A DNA stretch of 64,000 nucleotides from Chryseobacterium taeanense. GTDB taxonomy: Bacteria > Bacteroidota > Bacteroidia > Flavobacteriales > Weeksellaceae. The notes beneath the pieces were generated by a model that had not been told where the DNA came from, made no database searches, and saw nothing but the letters and a program-made list of their open reading frames with translations. This document shows, piece after piece, positions 54,761 through 63,879 of this stretch. The stretch spans positions 1 to 64,000 of the forward strand of contig NZ_FNDW01000010.1 in assembly GCF_900099685.1 (NCBI RefSeq). The letters run 5' to 3'. Positions within the stretch are counted from its first letter, which is position 1. Every line of letters begins with the position of its first letter. The translations under genes were made by a program, and so were the position numbers.

Positions 54761-55903
54761 ATGCAAAAATTTAAACTCAAAAGAATAAAATCTATGTCGT
54801 CAGCAAAAGATTTTTTAGAACTGATTCAGAAATCCCGGAAAGGAAAATTCAAAATTTATATTGGGATGAGCGCGGGTGTAGGAAAAACCTTCCGGATGCT
54901 CCAGGAGGCCCATGCGCTTTTGCGAAACGGAATTGACGTAAAGATTGGATATATAGAAACCCACAGCAGAGAAGAAACTCAGGCATTAGTAGAAGGAATT
55001 CCTGAAATTCCGAGGAGATCTTCTTTTTATAAGGGTAAAAATCTTGAAGAAATGGATCTTCAGTCAATTATCAATATTCATCCGGAAGTTGTTCTTGTAG
55101 ATGAACTTGCCCATACAAATATTGAAGGTTCCAAGAATAAAAAAAGATGGCAGGATGTGTTAGAGATTCTAGATAATGGAATTAATGTTATCAGCGCGAT
55201 GAATATCCAGCATATTGAAAGCCTGAATGAAGAAGTAAAAAAAATCACGGGAATAGAAGTTACTGAACGGGTACCTGATAAAATTCTCGCACTGGCTGAT
55301 GAGGTTGTGAATATCGATTTGACCGCCGACGAATTGTTAACAAGGCTTAAAGAAGGGAAAATTTACAAAAAAGAAAAAATACAGACAGCCTTACAGAATT
55401 TCTTTCAGAGCGGACATATTCTGCAGCTTCGTGAGCTTGCCTTAAAGGAAGTAGCTACCCACGTCGAAAAAAAGGTAGAAACGGAGATCAGAACTGAAAA
55501 TTTTAAGCCTGTAAAATTTCTCGCATGCATTAGCAGTAATGGAAAAGTTGCCAAAAACATCATCCGTAAGACAGCCAGGCTGGCCAGTTATTACAACAGT
55601 CCGTGGACGGTTCTTTATATTCAGAGACCATCCGAAAGTCTTGAAAAAATTGCACTGGATAAACAGCGTTATTTGATTAATAATTTTAATTTAGCAGAGG
55701 AATTGGGTGCCAAAGTCATTCGTGTAAAAAACAACAGTGTGCATACAGGTATTCTGGATTACGTTGTCGAACATAATATCACTACAGTATGCATGGGAAA
55801 ACCGCACGCAAGATTATGGCAGAGAATTGTTGGCTACAGCTGGATCTATACCCTGATGAACCGCCTAAATGAACGGCAGATCGATATTATTATTTTATCC
55901 TGA
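54761..55903 (+). CDS. kdpD: Stand-alone KdpD sensor domain (KdpD-N + Usp)
   Basis: A 380-residue soluble protein equal to the N-terminal half of E. coli KdpD. The KdpD domain (about 28-235) has Walker A GMSAGVGKT (35-43) and Walker B VVLVDELAHTN. A universal-stress-like domain (about 250-380) has VCMGKPHARLWQRI. It lacks the four membrane helices and the kinase, which are replaced by the separate protein starting 5 bp later. An internal ATG at 54794 (MSSAKDF) is an equally likely start. Confidence 0.88.
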   Translation: MQKFKLKRIKSMSSAKDFLELIQKSRKGKFKIYIGMSAGVGKTFRMLQEAHALLRNGIDVKIGYIETHSREETQALVEGIPEIPRRSSFYKGKNLEEMDLQSIINIHPEVVLVDELAHTNIEGSKNKKRWQDVLEILDNGINVISAMNIQHIESLNEEVKKITGIEVTERVPDKILALADEVVNIDLTADELLTRLKEGKIYKKEKIQTALQNFFQSGHILQLRELALKEVATHVEKKVETEIRTENFKPVKFLACISSNGKVAKNIIRKTARLASYYNSPWTVLYIQRPSESLEKIALDKQRYLINNFNLAEELGAKVIRVKNNSVHTGILDYVVEHNITTVCMGKPHARLWQRIVGYSWIYTLMNRLNERQIDIIILS

Positions 55904-55908
55904 AATCG

Positions 55909-57624
55909 ATGAAACTAAAAACAAAACTTACCTTAGGTGTCGGTCTTCTTTTTCTCCTGATTGTTTTGCTTTCAGTGATGGGCTCTGTTTACATCAATAA
56001 ATTAAAATCGGATACCGAAAAAATCCTGAACGCCAATTACAGCAGTATTGAATTTTCTAAGAATATGCTGCTGGCATTAGACAGAATCGGGAGTGACAGT
56101 GCCGTGGCTATACAGGAATTTAAGAAAAACAACCAGCTACAGGAAAAAAATCTGACAGAATTCGGGGAAAGGGAAGCGACCCAAAGCTTAAATCTGCATT
56201 TCAACAATTATCTGAAACTTCCAAATAATGAAAAAGAAAAACTGATTCGTGAAGATCTGGTAAAGATCATGACTCTCAATATGAAAGGGATTGAACGGAA
56301 AAGTGATGTGGCCATCATTACCGCAGAAAATGCTACATTCTGGATCGTCAGCCTCGGAACGGTATGTTTCCTCATTGCTTTCGTCCTCTTGTTTAACCTT
56401 CCTCAGACCATTGCGGAACCGATTAGTCAGCTTACCTTCAGTATCCGTCAGATTGCCAATAAAAATTACAGTGAAAGGGTTCACTTCAAAGGAAGCGAGG
56501 AATTCAATGACCTTGCAGAATCATTTAATGTCATGGCCGAAAAGCTTCAGGAATATGAAAGCAGTACACTTTCTAAACAGTTGATGGACAAAAAGCGCAT
56601 CGAAACTCTTGTGAATAATATGCACGATGCAGTTATTGGTCTTGACGAAAATCATTTCATCTACATGATTAATGATGAAGCTTTGAAAATTACCAATTTA
56701 AACAAGGAAGAAATTATCGGGAAAACCGTCCATGAAGTGGCGGTAAACAATGATCTGGTTAGGGAACTTTTGAAAAATATGGATCATCCTCAAAAAGATC
56801 CTATTAAAATCGTTTCAGGTCATAAAGAGAATTATTTTGAGCAGGATGTCATTCCGATCAATATTGTAAGAACAGGTGAAAAAGAAAAGAAATATATTGG
56901 ACGAGTTATTCTTTTGAGAAATATTACACCTTTCAAAGAGTTGGATTTTGCTAAAACGAATTTTATTGCGACCATTTCACATGAATTAAAAACCCCGATT
57001 TCAGCCATTAAAATGGGCGTACAGCTATTAGAAAATCAAAAATTCGGTGAACTTAACGAACAGCAGAAGGAACTTGTGAAAGGCATTAACGAAGACGGAC
57101 AACGACTTCTGGATATTACCGGCGAACTCCTTAATTTATCACAGGTTGAAACGGGAAATATTCGCATCAATATTGAGAACTGCTCACCCAAAGAAATAGT
57201 TCAGACCGCGATCAAAAATGTGGAAAAACTTGCAGAGCAGAAAAATATTTCCATTAAAACTCAGTTTGAAGTTGAAGATTCGGATCTTGTGGCAGCCGAT
57301 TTTGATAAAACCGTTTGGGTAATGAATAATTTCCTGAGCAACGCCGTTAAGCATTCTTTTCAGGATGAAAGCATCTCCGTAAAGGTGGAAAAATATGAAA
57401 CCTCAGTGAAATTCAGCGTGAGCGACACTGGAAAAGGAATTGATGAAAAATACCACCGTCAGATATTCGACCGTTATTTCCAGGTTCCGGGCGAGCATCA
57501 GAACGGAACAGGTCTCGGATTGGCCATTTCCAAGAATTTCATTGAAAAACAACACGGTGAAATAGGTGTTAAAAGCTCGCTGAATCAGGGGAGTAGTTTT
57601 TATTTTTTGCTGCCGTTGGTTTAA
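55909..57624 (+). CDS. Membrane histidine kinase (HAMP-PAS), partner of the KdpD domain protein
   Basis: A 571-residue kinase. Transmembrane helix 1 (about 7-29), a short periplasmic part, transmembrane helix 2 (about 140-163), HAMP (about 165-215), PAS (about 230-340), HisKA with His358 in ISHELKTP, and an HATPase domain with NNFLSNAVKH, SDTGKGI and GTGLGLAISKNF. It follows the KdpD domain gene by 5 bp and thus supplies the kinase half of a split KdpD. The output partner is presumably the sigma-54 regulator at 47069. Confidence 0.92.
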   Translation: MKLKTKLTLGVGLLFLLIVLLSVMGSVYINKLKSDTEKILNANYSSIEFSKNMLLALDRIGSDSAVAIQEFKKNNQLQEKNLTEFGEREATQSLNLHFNNYLKLPNNEKEKLIREDLVKIMTLNMKGIERKSDVAIITAENATFWIVSLGTVCFLIAFVLLFNLPQTIAEPISQLTFSIRQIANKNYSERVHFKGSEEFNDLAESFNVMAEKLQEYESSTLSKQLMDKKRIETLVNNMHDAVIGLDENHFIYMINDEALKITNLNKEEIIGKTVHEVAVNNDLVRELLKNMDHPQKDPIKIVSGHKENYFEQDVIPINIVRTGEKEKKYIGRVILLRNITPFKELDFAKTNFIATISHELKTPISAIKMGVQLLENQKFGELNEQQKELVKGINEDGQRLLDITGELLNLSQVETGNIRINIENCSPKEIVQTAIKNVEKLAEQKNISIKTQFEVEDSDLVAADFDKTVWVMNNFLSNAVKHSFQDESISVKVEKYETSVKFSVSDTGKGIDEKYHRQIFDRYFQVPGEHQNGTGLGLAISKNFIEKQHGEIGVKSSLNQGSSFYFLLPLV

Positions 57625-57634
57625 ATTATTTCTA

Positions 57635-57642
57635 TATTTTTG
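57635..57642 (+). promoter_or_regulatory. Candidate -7 element of the immunity-like run (TATTTTTG)
   Basis: TAnnTTTG match 29 bp before the ATG at 57672, just after the kinase stop; TTG 16 bp upstream. Confidence 0.35.
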
Positions 57643-57671
57643 AGGTCAAAATACTTTTGGTATTAAAAATC

Positions 57672-58190
57672 ATGAATGAAATCCATTTCTATTCAAGCAA
57701 AATAAAAAGTATAATTCTACTCATTATATCTTTTGGTTTTGTTTACTTTTTTATTTACTCCTATGAAGAACTTACATATAAAAGTTATTTCATAATAATG
57801 ATGAGTCATTTTGTATTTATACTTTTTTGTTTTGGGATCATATATTCTATGATCCTGATATTTCGTAGAAAACCATTGCTTACTATTAATGAAAATGAAA
57901 TTATTATTTTCTATCCACTCAGAAAAAAAGTATTGATACCTTTTGAAGATATAGGTGGCTTCTTTATAAGTTCAAGTTCTTACAGAGGAATTAAAACTTC
58001 ACATCAAATAAATATTGTGATGAAAAACGTAAAGCTGAAAAAAAATAAAATTGTTAAAACTATTTTCCCACAATTTGAAAATATGCAATATGCAATACAA
58101 TCTGATCTATTAAATGTTAAAACTAAAAAATTAATCATAATCCTAAATTCATATTTGAAAAATAGTAATACTAATATTGTAGAAAAATGA
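57672..58190 (+). CDS. STM3941-like membrane protein
   Basis: A 172-residue protein with two helices (about 12-30 and 41-63) and a PH-like cytosolic domain (LTINENEIIIFYPLRKKVLIPFEDI in pieces). This resembles the STM3941 family, which often appears among polymorphic-toxin immunity genes. The first ATG is at 57672; the TTG at 57657 is not used. Markedly AT-rich, more so than the kdp genes. Its stop overlaps the next start (ATGA). Immunity role inferred. Confidence 0.6.
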   Translation: MNEIHFYSSKIKSIILLIISFGFVYFFIYSYEELTYKSYFIIMMSHFVFILFCFGIIYSMILIFRRKPLLTINENEIIIFYPLRKKVLIPFEDIGGFFISSSSYRGIKTSHQINIVMKNVKLKKNKIVKTIFPQFENMQYAIQSDLLNVKTKKLIIILNSYLKNSNTNIVEK

Positions 58191-58753
58191 AACCAACTTT
58201 CTTCCCAACACCGCAGGAATTCCGCCAATGGCTTGAGAAAAACCATCAGACAGAAAAAGAACTGCTGGTAGGATTTTACAAAGTCGGATCCGGAAAACCG
58301 TCGATGACCTGGCCGGAATCGGTAGATCAGGCTTTATGTTTCGGTTGGATTGACGGTGTGCGAAGGTCGATTGATGAAGAAAGTTACAGTATCCGGTTTA
58401 CTCCCAGAAAGCCTACGAGCATTTGGAGCGCTGTCAATATCAAAAAAATGGAAGAACTGATAAATGCCGGACTTATGACTGAAGCCGGTCAGCAAGCTTT
58501 TGAACTCAGAAAAGAGCATAAATCGGCAATCTATTCCCATGAAAATGAAACCGCTGCATTGAGTCCGGAATTTAAAAAACAATTTAAAGCTAATAAAAAA
58601 GCCTGGGAATTTTTCAACAGTCAGGCTCCATCATACAAAAAAATAATGTTACACTGGATCATGAGTGCAAAACAGGAAAAGACAAGAATTTCAAGATTGG
58701 AGAAGACAATTATGGAAAGTGAAGAAAGAAACAGAATTTCATTTTATGGTTGA
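58187..58753 (+). CDS. YdeI/OmpD-associated family protein
   Basis: A 188-residue soluble protein beginning FFPTPQEFRQWLEKNHQ, with SVDQALCFGWIDGVRRSIDE, RFTPRKPTSIWSAVN and an EKTRISRLEKTI helix at the end. These are the hallmarks of the YdeI/OmpD-associated (bacteriocin-protection-like) family. It overlaps both neighbours and is translationally coupled. The exact function is unknown. Confidence 0.85.
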   Translation: MKPTFFPTPQEFRQWLEKNHQTEKELLVGFYKVGSGKPSMTWPESVDQALCFGWIDGVRRSIDEESYSIRFTPRKPTSIWSAVNIKKMEELINAGLMTEAGQQAFELRKEHKSAIYSHENETAALSPEFKKQFKANKKAWEFFNSQAPSYKKIMLHWIMSAKQEKTRISRLEKTIMESEERNRISFYG

Positions 58754-59138
58754 ATTGATAGTTTTTACCTTAGTTTTACTGGGAATCTCAAATTTTCATT
58801 ATTTTTTATTCTTCAGGAGAGAAAGAAAACAATTGAAGTTAAAGATATATTTAACCATAATTTTTGCTGTTTCGATTGTATTAAGTCTTTACATTATTAT
58901 AATAACTCCCGGTTTCTTCTACGATGAAGTATTACAGAACTGTTTCTTTTTAATATTGATGAATTTTTTAATTCCGGGATATTTTTTAATGCTTTTCGGA
59001 ATTAATTCCGTTTTAGAAAATATTCCGATTATTCGCGGATATTTTACCTTTAACATAATATTCTGTACTTTATTTCTCAGTGCTTCGATGCTGTATTATT
59101 TTTTAAGCATATTTATTTTATCATTTAGATTATATTAA
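58746..59138 (+). CDS. Small membrane protein, unknown
   Basis: A 130-residue hydrophobic protein with about four helices (1-22, 34-55, 65-88, 100-125). The frame is open upstream within the YdeI-like gene, but the ATG at 58746 (MVELIVFTLV), overlapping that gene's stop by 8 bp, is the natural start. Very rich in A and T. No family recognised; may be a membrane immunity protein by context. Confidence 0.6.
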   Translation: MVELIVFTLVLLGISNFHYFLFFRRERKQLKLKIYLTIIFAVSIVLSLYIIIITPGFFYDEVLQNCFFLILMNFLIPGYFLMLFGINSVLENIPIIRGYFTFNIIFCTLFLSASMLYYFLSIFILSFRLY

Positions 59139-59156
59139 AAACGATATTATTTTAAC

Positions 59157-59906
59157 ATGAACAACGATTTTCAGGAAGAATTAAATTTACATTCTGCGGG
59201 AGCAATAATAAGACATACTTCTGTTTTTGATCATATGGAAAGTTATAAGAATAATTTTCAGTTAAGTAAGGAGTTTACCGATAAATGGGTTCTTCCTTTG
59301 TATATGAAAATAAGAAATACACATGACCTTTCTTGGGCAGATTATCTTCTGGAATTGAAAAATGAATTAACCGAAGATGTAACTTTAACGCTCTTAGGAG
59401 ATTTTAACTGGAGAACCAGAACAGTTGGAGCTTATCTGTCTGTATTAAAAAATTACGAAAATCAAATACCTATCATTGGTGTTCATTTACTTAAAAGTGA
59501 AGTGTGTTATGCGGGAGATTTATATGCTCTGATTCTTGCTTATTATAATACTCCTGAAACGATAGAATATCTTCATAAATATTTAGAATATTATTTGCAA
59601 AAACCTGAACTTGACTTTGATCAGGAAGCCGTATTAGAAGCTGTAGCTTATCTTGACATGATCAATAAAACAGATAACTTGTCTAAGTATTTAAAGCTGT
59701 GGAACAAGATGTTGGAAGAACGAAACGAAATTTCCAAAGTAAGAAATATTCGGATTGCCAAAATAATTGAAAAACAAGAGGGTAAAGAAAGCTCTGAAAA
59801 ATATTTAAAAAACTTAGATCAGGTTATCATAAATCCTGAATTGAGCATTAAGCACATTACCGAACAAATCAAATTTTTACAAGAATTGAGATCTTATTTT
59901 GACTAA
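59157..59906 (+). CDS. DUF6000-like protein
   Basis: A 249-residue soluble, helical protein. Segments FTDKWVLPLYMKIR, LLGDFNWRTRTVGAYLSVLKN and YCYAGDLYALILAYYNTPE-like (CYAGDLYALILAYYNTPE) resemble DUF6000, a family found near polymorphic toxins. The alpha-alpha repeats suggest a HEAT-like fold. Starts 18 bp after the membrane protein. Function unproven. Confidence 0.6.
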   Translation: MNNDFQEELNLHSAGAIIRHTSVFDHMESYKNNFQLSKEFTDKWVLPLYMKIRNTHDLSWADYLLELKNELTEDVTLTLLGDFNWRTRTVGAYLSVLKNYENQIPIIGVHLLKSEVCYAGDLYALILAYYNTPETIEYLHKYLEYYLQKPELDFDQEAVLEAVAYLDMINKTDNLSKYLKLWNKMLEERNEISKVRNIRIAKIIEKQEGKESSEKYLKNLDQVIINPELSIKHITEQIKFLQELRSYFD

Positions 59907-59914
59907 ATATGTCC

Positions 59915-59922
59915 TAACTTTG
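59915..59922 (+). promoter_or_regulatory. Candidate -7 element (TAACTTTG)
   Basis: Exact TAnnTTTG match 26 bp before the Imm22-like ATG, suggesting an internal promoter within the run. Confidence 0.45.
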
Positions 59923-59948
59923 TCGCTTTAAATTAAGAAAAGCTAGCA

Positions 59949-60347
59949 ATGAATACAGATACATTAGATTTTTGGGTAGGAAATTTCAACAGTGAAGAAG
60001 ATTTTTATGATTTTGTGGAGGAAGATGAAAACTATTATCTCCTTGAAGAATCTGATGATATTCATATTTCAAAATTCGCGGAATCACAGAATACCGTCTG
60101 GCTCGATCACGATTTCGTAGAATACGGTTTTGAAGAGGGAAACAGAACGATCTATGAAAAATTTGCGGAATATTCTTTTGCCGAGCAATGGCTGCCGATC
60201 CTGGTCAACAGACTCAATGAGATCAATTTGAAATTTGAAGTTAATGCCATCATTTTCCTGAACAAAGGTCAGGTTCCGAAACCGGTTTCCGTAGAAAATG
60301 ACTTTTTCTCGCTGACATATGTGGGAGGGATTGAATTTAGTGCTTGA
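59949..60347 (+). CDS. Imm22-like immunity protein
   Basis: A 132-residue very acidic protein. It opens with LDFWVGNFNSEEDFYDFVEEDE and continues ISKFAESQNTVWLDHDFVEYGF; the WVGNF-SEE-F and HDF-E pattern is that of immunity 22 family proteins as I remember it. No nuclease toxin lies beside it, so it is an orphan or serves a distant toxin. The next gene starts 6 bp later. Confidence 0.65.
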   Translation: MNTDTLDFWVGNFNSEEDFYDFVEEDENYYLLEESDDIHISKFAESQNTVWLDHDFVEYGFEEGNRTIYEKFAEYSFAEQWLPILVNRLNEINLKFEVNAIIFLNKGQVPKPVSVENDFFSLTYVGGIEFSA

Positions 60348-60353
60348 TATCTC

Positions 60354-60908
60354 ATGGGCGAGACAATAAAAAACTACGAAAATCTGCTAAAAGTTTTTGC
60401 TGAGCTTAGAAAATTCGGAATTATTACCAATACCGATATTACAGATTGGGCAGATGAAATTCTAGCTTCAGAAAATCTGTCTGATTATGAGTTTATTGAA
60501 ATTTCTACCACCAAAAATAGTCATGATCTAATTGTGATTTTAGAGAAGAATTCTCAATATCCCAATTTGGAAATAGTTTGCCGGGCAATGCTTGGCATCC
60601 TTTACCATTCGTTAACAGCGTCTCTGGAATTTAAAAAAGCTCTTAAAGTGATCCACGAAATTTCTTATGAAGAGAAACTGACGAATGATGAGCAGTTTCT
60701 GCTGTATGGATTTTCAGAAATTTCAATGTATGATCTTAGAGGTAATTACGAAGGTTTTCGCCTTTTTAAAGAAGATCTTATGGAATTTTTAAAAATTTAC
60801 AAAGATTTTACTTTGACAAATTATAAAGAATGGAATTTGATTAATGAAATTCTATTACCTGCTCTTACCGAAAAGCTGGAAAAAATCAATCATAACTATC
60901 CTTACTGA
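60354..60908 (+). CDS. Hypothetical helical protein, end of immunity-like run
   Basis: A 184-residue acidic, all-helical protein. Motifs such as FGIITNTDITDWADEIL and FEISTTKNSHDLIVILEKN-like stretches resemble the DUF6000/Imm-type helical proteins, but I cannot name a family. It is coupled to the Imm22-like gene (6-bp gap) and followed by a bidirectional terminator shared with polA. Confidence 0.6.
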   Translation: MGETIKNYENLLKVFAELRKFGIITNTDITDWADEILASENLSDYEFIEISTTKNSHDLIVILEKNSQYPNLEIVCRAMLGILYHSLTASLEFKKALKVIHEISYEEKLTNDEQFLLYGFSEISMYDLRGNYEGFRLFKEDLMEFLKIYKDFTLTNYKEWNLINEILLPALTEKLEKINHNYPY

Positions 60909-60965
60909 TAATACTGGGAAGAAAAAATGAATAGAGAAATCGATAATTTGAAAAAGATAAATATC

Positions 60966-60997
60966 AAAAAACTTCCACAAATCGTGGAAGTTTTTAT
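60966..60997. terminator. Bidirectional terminator between the immunity-like run and polA
   Basis: AAAAACTTCCAC pairs perfectly with GTGGAAGTTTTT around AAATC. Confidence 0.85.
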
Positions 60998-61012
60998 ATT
61001 TTAAATTTATAA

Positions 61013-63856
61013 TCAATGCGCTTCCAGCCAGTTATTGCCAACACCGACCTCAACCAATAACGGAACCTGCGTTTCAATGGCATTTTCCATTTCCATTTTA
61101 ATAATGTTAGTGGCAACTTCAATTTCGTCAATCGGCGATTCAAAAACCAATTCGTCATGTACCTGCAACAGCATTCTGGTCTGTAGTTTTTCCTTTTCCA
61201 GTTCTTTCTGAATTTTAATCATTGCCATTTTTACCACATCGGCAGCACTTCCCTGAATCGGGGCATTCACGGCATTTCTTTCAGCGTGACCACGAACGAC
61301 AAAATTATTGGAATTAATATCCTTTAAATGACGTTTTCTTCCCAAAATGGTTTCCACATAACCGATTTCTCTGGCTCTTTTCACCTGCTCTGCCATATAT
61401 TCCTTCAATTTCGGATAGGTAGCATAATAGGCGTCGATCATTTGTTTAGCCTCACTTCTTGATAATCCGGTTTGCTCTGCAAGGGCAAATGCTCCCTGTC
61501 CGTATAAAATTCCGAAGTTTACGGTTTTAGCCTGACTTCTCTGGATTTTTGAAACCTCTTCAAGTGGGATATCAAATAATCTTGCAGCCGTAGAAGCGTG
61601 GATATCTTCTCCGTTCTGGAAAGCTTTAATCATATTATCTTCCCCGGAAATTTCAGCGATAAGGCGCAGTTCGATCTGTGAATAATCGGCAGAAATGATC
61701 TTTTTTCCTTCTCCGGAAACAAATGCTCCCCGGATCTGCTGACCTCTCAGCGTCCTGATCGGAATATTCTGGAGGTTCGGGTTTACACTTGCCAGACGGC
61801 CGGTTGCGGCAGTAGTCTGTGAGAAATTCGTATGAACACGATTGTCCGTTTTTTCAATCTGTGAAGGCAATGCATCCACATAGGTTGATTTTAATTTCTG
61901 ATACGTTCTGTATTCAAGAATATGCTGAATGATCTCATGTTTGGAAGCCAGCTTTTGAAGGATATCCTCCGAAGTGGCGTACTGTCCGGTTTTGGTTTTC
62001 TTGGCTTTCGGATCGAGCTGAAGTTTTTCAAAAAGAATATCTCCAAGCTGCTTCGGAGAATTGACGTTGAATTCTTCTCCCGAAAGTTCAAAAATTTTCG
62101 ATTCAAGTTGCCTCAAATCATTTTCAAGGTCGATGCTTTCCTGGGCAAGCCATTTTTCATCAAGAGAAATTCCGGCAAGCTCCATTTTAGCCAAAACTTC
62201 CATGAGAGGCATTTCTATATTGAAGAAAAGGTCTTCTAAGTTTTCTTTTTTTAATTGCGGAGCGAAAAGCTCATACAGCTGAAAGGTCACGTCTGCATCT
62301 TCCGCGGCATAATCAGTTTGAGTTCTGAGATCAGCATCTCTGAAATTACCTTGATTTTTGCCCTTTTTTCCAATAATGGTTTCGATGGAAACAGGTTTGT
62401 AGCCCAGATACATTTCAGAAAGATAATCCATGCCGTGTCTTCCGTCAGGATTTAGAAGGTAATGAGCGATCATGGTGTCGAACATCGCGCCTTTTACCGT
62501 AATATTATATCTTCGGAGGATTTTATAATCAAACTTTAAATTGTGTGCAATTTTGATAAGGTCTTCTTTTTCAAATAAAGGTCTGAAAATTTCCAATGTC
62601 TGAAGCACTTCACCCTGATCTTCGGATAGCGGGATATAGTAAGCTAATCCTTTTTTATAGCTGAAACTCATTCCCACCAGCTCGGCTTCAAGCTCGTTCA
62701 GGGAAGTGGTTTCGGTATCGAAGCAAACCGCTTTTTGTTTCAACAGATTATCAACAAGAATCTTCTGTGCTTTAGGATTATCGATAAACTGATACAAGTG
62801 ATCGTTTTGCTCGATGGTAGATTTCGTGGAAGTGGCCTGATCCAATTCTTCATAGGTTGCAAAGAGATCGAGCTGCCCGACTGCCTGTGCTACTTTTTGC
62901 TGAGGTGTTTGTGTTTCAGTAACGGTAATGTCTACTTCGGCTACTACTGTTGTTCCTGTAGTTGCCGGAGCAAATGCCCTGTAAAGATTTTCATACAGTC
63001 TGCGGAACTCTATTTCATCAAAAACTTCTTTTACTTTTTCAAAATCAGGAGTTTCCAGATCATACTGTTCCTGGTGGAATTCCACAGGTGCGTCACAGAT
63101 AATGGTGGCCAGCTTTTTAGATAAAATTCCGCGCTCCGCCGAAGCTTCCACTTTTTCTTTCAGTTTACCTTTCAGTTTGTCTGTGTTGGCTAAAAGCGTT
63201 TCGATATTTCCGAATTCTTTCAGAAATTTCATGGCTGTTTTTTCACCCACCCCTTCAAGTCCGGGAATATTGTCCACAGAATCACCCATCATGGCCAGGA
63301 AATCAATGACCTGCTTAGGATCTTCAATCTCGTATTTGGCCTTAACTTCTTCTACGCCTAAAATCTCAATATCTCCGCCTTTTAAACCTGGTTTATAAAT
63401 CTTGATTTTATCCGTAACAAGCTGTGCAAAATCTTTATCGGGAGTTACCATAAATGTTGTGTAACCTTCTTTTTCAGCTTTGCAGGCAATCGTTCCGATA
63501 ACGTCATCCGCTTCATATCCCGGAACGCCCAGAATCGGGATGTGCATAGCCTGTAAAATTCTGTGAATATATGGGATCGCATTCTTAATCGCTTCCGGCG
63601 TTTCACTTCTGTTGGCTTTATATTCTGAAAAATCTCCCGTTCGTATACTGGCTTCACCCACATCGAAAACCACCGCAAGATGGGTCGGCTTTTCCCTTCT
63701 GATTAACTCAATTAAAGAATTGGTAAATCCGAAAATGGCAGAGGTGTCCAGCCCCTTACTGGTAAGTCGGGGATTTCTGATCAGAGCGTAATATCCTCTG
63801 AAAATCATTGCATAAGCATCGATGAGAAATAATCTTTTATCCTGTGTTGCGTCCAT
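61013..63856 (-). CDS. polA: DNA polymerase I
   Basis: A 947-residue replication/repair polymerase. The N-terminal 5'-3' exonuclease starts at RLFLIDAYAMIFRGYYAL, the 3'-5' exonuclease has an intact CFDTETTSL (Asp-x-Glu), and the polymerase domain has ADYSQIELR, VNFGILYGQG and VHDELVFE. The frame opens at a TTG (63874), but a minus-strand TATATTTG at 63872-63879 overlaps it. The ATG at 63856 (MDATQDKRLF) or 63865 is therefore the start. Being the proofreading-competent type, it works in Okazaki processing and repair. Confidence 0.96.
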   Translation of the reverse strand: MDATQDKRLFLIDAYAMIFRGYYALIRNPRLTSKGLDTSAIFGFTNSLIELIRREKPTHLAVVFDVGEASIRTGDFSEYKANRSETPEAIKNAIPYIHRILQAMHIPILGVPGYEADDVIGTIACKAEKEGYTTFMVTPDKDFAQLVTDKIKIYKPGLKGGDIEILGVEEVKAKYEIEDPKQVIDFLAMMGDSVDNIPGLEGVGEKTAMKFLKEFGNIETLLANTDKLKGKLKEKVEASAERGILSKKLATIICDAPVEFHQEQYDLETPDFEKVKEVFDEIEFRRLYENLYRAFAPATTGTTVVAEVDITVTETQTPQQKVAQAVGQLDLFATYEELDQATSTKSTIEQNDHLYQFIDNPKAQKILVDNLLKQKAVCFDTETTSLNELEAELVGMSFSYKKGLAYYIPLSEDQGEVLQTLEIFRPLFEKEDLIKIAHNLKFDYKILRRYNITVKGAMFDTMIAHYLLNPDGRHGMDYLSEMYLGYKPVSIETIIGKKGKNQGNFRDADLRTQTDYAAEDADVTFQLYELFAPQLKKENLEDLFFNIEMPLMEVLAKMELAGISLDEKWLAQESIDLENDLRQLESKIFELSGEEFNVNSPKQLGDILFEKLQLDPKAKKTKTGQYATSEDILQKLASKHEIIQHILEYRTYQKLKSTYVDALPSQIEKTDNRVHTNFSQTTAATGRLASVNPNLQNIPIRTLRGQQIRGAFVSGEGKKIISADYSQIELRLIAEISGEDNMIKAFQNGEDIHASTAARLFDIPLEEVSKIQRSQAKTVNFGILYGQGAFALAEQTGLSRSEAKQMIDAYYATYPKLKEYMAEQVKRAREIGYVETILGRKRHLKDINSNNFVVRGHAERNAVNAPIQGSAADVVKMAMIKIQKELEKEKLQTRMLLQVHDELVFESPIDEIEVATNIIKMEMENAIETQVPLLVEVGVGNNWLEAH

Positions 63857-63871
63857 ATTATCCATAAGGAA

Positions 63872-63879
63872 CAAATATA
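63872..63879 (-). promoter_or_regulatory. Candidate -7 element of polA (TATATTTG)
   Basis: Minus-strand TAnnTTTG match 15 bp before the ATG at 63856; implies a very short leader. Confidence 0.45.
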
